A program made the translations under genes and the position numbers. The notes under the pieces were generated by a model. That model was not told the origin of the DNA. It made no database searches and saw only the letters and a list, made by a program, of their open reading frames with translations. Positions 31,591-32,533 of a stretch of 32,533 bases of DNA are shown in pieces; within the stretch, counting starts at the first letter, position 1; every line of letters starts with the position of its first letter. Source of the DNA: Candidatus Poribacteria bacterium (GTDB lineage Bacteria > Poribacteria > WGA-4E > WGA-3G); NCBI GenBank assembly GCA_022822275.1, contig JAJEBZ010000074.1, forward strand, positions 1-32,533. Direction: 5' to 3'.

Positions 31591-32007
31591 TTATTCAGAT
31601 TCTGCAGCGGTTACATCAGTCTCCATTGAATCTTCTACAGTTTCTGTTGTGTCTTCGGTAGTATCATCGTCTTTTACTTCAGGTGCTTCCTCTTCTGTTT
31701 GTGCTGTTTTCAACTTTTCAACATCGTCTTCATATAGCACAATCATGTGTCGTAAAATTGCTTCAATAACTCGGAGTGCTTGGTTCAACTGTGCAACGAA
31801 ACTGGGGTCACACTCAAATACATAGACTACGTAGTAACCTTCGCTGCGTTTCCGTATCGGGTAGGCGAGCCGCCTCTTTCCCCAAACATCAATATTGATG
31901 ATATTTCCGCTACCTTCAATTATACCCTTGACATTTTCAATGAGGGCATCTGCTTCATTTTCCTCATGGTCAGGGGTAATGATCAGCATAAGTTCGTAAG
32001 GTTTCAA
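31591..32007 (-). CDS. rpsF: 30S ribosomal protein S6
   Basis: S6 forms a pair with S18 on the 30S subunit. The 138-aa protein has MKPYELMLIITPDHEENEAD, then WGKRRLAYPIRKRSEGYYVVY and LRVIEAILRHMIVLYED. The final ~35 residues form an acidic Thr/Glu/Asp-rich tail, a common variable extension. The start codon is TTG (32007) with AGAGAGGA about 7 nt upstream. A promoter (32128-32156) and a hairpin leader precede it. It is the first gene of the rpsF-ssb-rpsR-rplI-dnaB operon. Confidence 0.96.
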   Translation of the reverse strand: MKPYELMLIITPDHEENEADALIENVKGIIEGSGNIINIDVWGKRRLAYPIRKRSEGYYVVYVFECDPSFVAQLNQALRVIEAILRHMIVLYEDDVEKLKTAQTEEEAPEVKDDDTTEDTTETVEDSMETDVTAAESE

Positions 32008-32025
32008 TAGTATATCCTCTCTTTG

Positions 32026-32050
32026 GACTCACGGCTCCACTGTGTGAATC
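32026..32050 (-). promoter_or_regulatory. hairpin in the rpsF leader, candidate S6:S18 autoregulatory site
   Basis: In the minus-strand transcript GATTCAC pairs with GTGAGTC (7 bp, one wobble) around an 11-nt loop containing GTGGAGCC. A CCG triplet sits at the 3' side of the loop. Known rpsF leaders bind the S6:S18 pair through a CCG-containing structure. I see the hairpin and triplet but have not shown the full consensus. The stem ends about 8 nt from the Shine-Dalgarno of rpsF. Confidence 0.4.
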
Positions 32051-32127
32051 AGGGAGCAGAGAATTGATTTTATATAACGTCCTATCTCTCAGATAGAAAT
32101 TGTTTCTAAATTGTTTAACGTCACATA

Positions 32128-32156
32128 ATTATAACACATTTCAATATGTATATCAA
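32128..32156 (-). promoter_or_regulatory. sigma70-type promoter of the rpsF-dnaB operon
   Basis: Minus strand: -35 TTGATA (32151-32156) and perfect -10 TATAAT (32128-32133) with a 17-nt spacer. Transcription would start near 32121, giving a leader of about 113 nt before rpsF. Confidence 0.78.
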
Positions 32157-32312
32157 ATTTTAAGACTTAATTGTTGCATAAGTGTAACAATTAGGGATGT
32201 GTTAGTATGAGTTTAACATGTTTGCTGTTCTCTTTTCGTTAACCGTTCTGATTTTCAATTATGCTATTGATTACCTTCCTTCCATTCTGCTAACCTAAAA
32301 CACCCTCATCGG

Positions 32313-32533
32313 GTGTGTAAAGTTTTTGTCCCCTCTTTTGTCAGAATCACGGATTTCGCGGATTTCACGGATTTCGCGGATAAGATACCAGCCTGAGATC
32401 GTAATGGCAGCGAATAAGTGTTCTCTAAGCAATACGATTAGATGCAGAGGTCTTCTCCGCGTACTCCGTGTAATCCGCGATTCCGGACACACGCCGCGTA
32501 ATCCGCGATTCTGGGTGATAAAACTTTACACAC
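32313..32533. repeat. MITE-like element with GTGTGTAAAGTTTT ends and tandem CGGATTTC units
   Basis: GTGTGTAAAGTTTT (32313-32326) and AAAACTTTACACAC (32520-32533) are a perfect 14-bp inverted pair at the ends of a ~221-bp block. Inside, CGGATTTCG/CGGATTTCA units repeat about three times (about 32350-32380). Opposite-strand forms TAATCCGCGATTC occur twice (about 32470-32508). No protein gene is evident. The remaining bases 32157-32312 hold no gene; a small CACCC/GGGTG palindrome lies at 32301-32315. The right end touches the window edge, so the full extent is unknown. Confidence 0.55.

Noticed and set aside
32295-32492. 65-codon frame with IREIREIREIR.
   Set aside because: It is only a translation of the tandem CGGATTTC repeat units and has no gene-like start.
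1-32533. CRISPR arrays, tRNA or rRNA genes, integrase or transposase genes.
   Set aside because: No regularly spaced direct repeats, no cloverleaf-like sequences and no such proteins were seen by eye.

Overview
The window is bacterial chromosome. All 31 recognisable genes, one extra 41-codon ORF and one gene remnant lie on the minus strand, so they are read from the right edge to the left. Phytanoyl-CoA-dioxygenase, sulfatase, DUF6807 and DUF711 proteins sit beside housekeeping operons, and several short palindromic intergenic repeat families are scattered between genes. Together these suggest a diderm, AT-leaning, uncultivated lineage of the Poribacteria / PVC-neighbour type. This assignment is inferred from gene content and is not proven. 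The Mla genes and several lipoproteins imply an outer membrane.

Right part (about 15-32.5 kb) is core genome. It holds rpsF-ssb-rpsR-rplI-dnaB behind a good sigma70-type promoter, then an mlaE-mlaF-mlaD lipid-transport set, radA, a YacL-like PIN/TRAM protein, ispD, ispF and cysS. The last group keeps the radA-yacL-ispD-ispF-cysS order known from Firmicutes, but without disA. Two related lipoproteins, dprA, accA and a DUF711 protein follow.

Middle part (about 9.9-14.9 kb) holds a secreted His/Asp-rich protein with a consensus promoter and a hairpin leader, a membrane-anchored His/Pro-rich protein, a coupled 41-aa membrane peptide not described by longer ORFs, and a sulfatase. Intergenic spaces carry inverted-repeat elements.

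The accessory locus (6.3-9.9 kb) is the most interesting part. It contains a SEFIR/TIR-like domain fused to an OLD/AAA_21-type ATPase, and an overlapping DUF4276 gene with TOPRIM-like acidic motifs. Just upstream are an unrecognised 349-aa protein and the truncated 3' end of a type I restriction specificity gene (hsdS). This looks like a compact, partly eroded anti-phage defence island.

Left part (0.25-6.2 kb) holds a lone STAS protein, DUF6807 and phytanoyl-CoA dioxygenase genes, an NTT/MFS-like membrane protein, a lipoprotein, and an orphan branched-chain amino-acid-type binding lipoprotein. No rRNA, tRNA or CRISPR array was seen.
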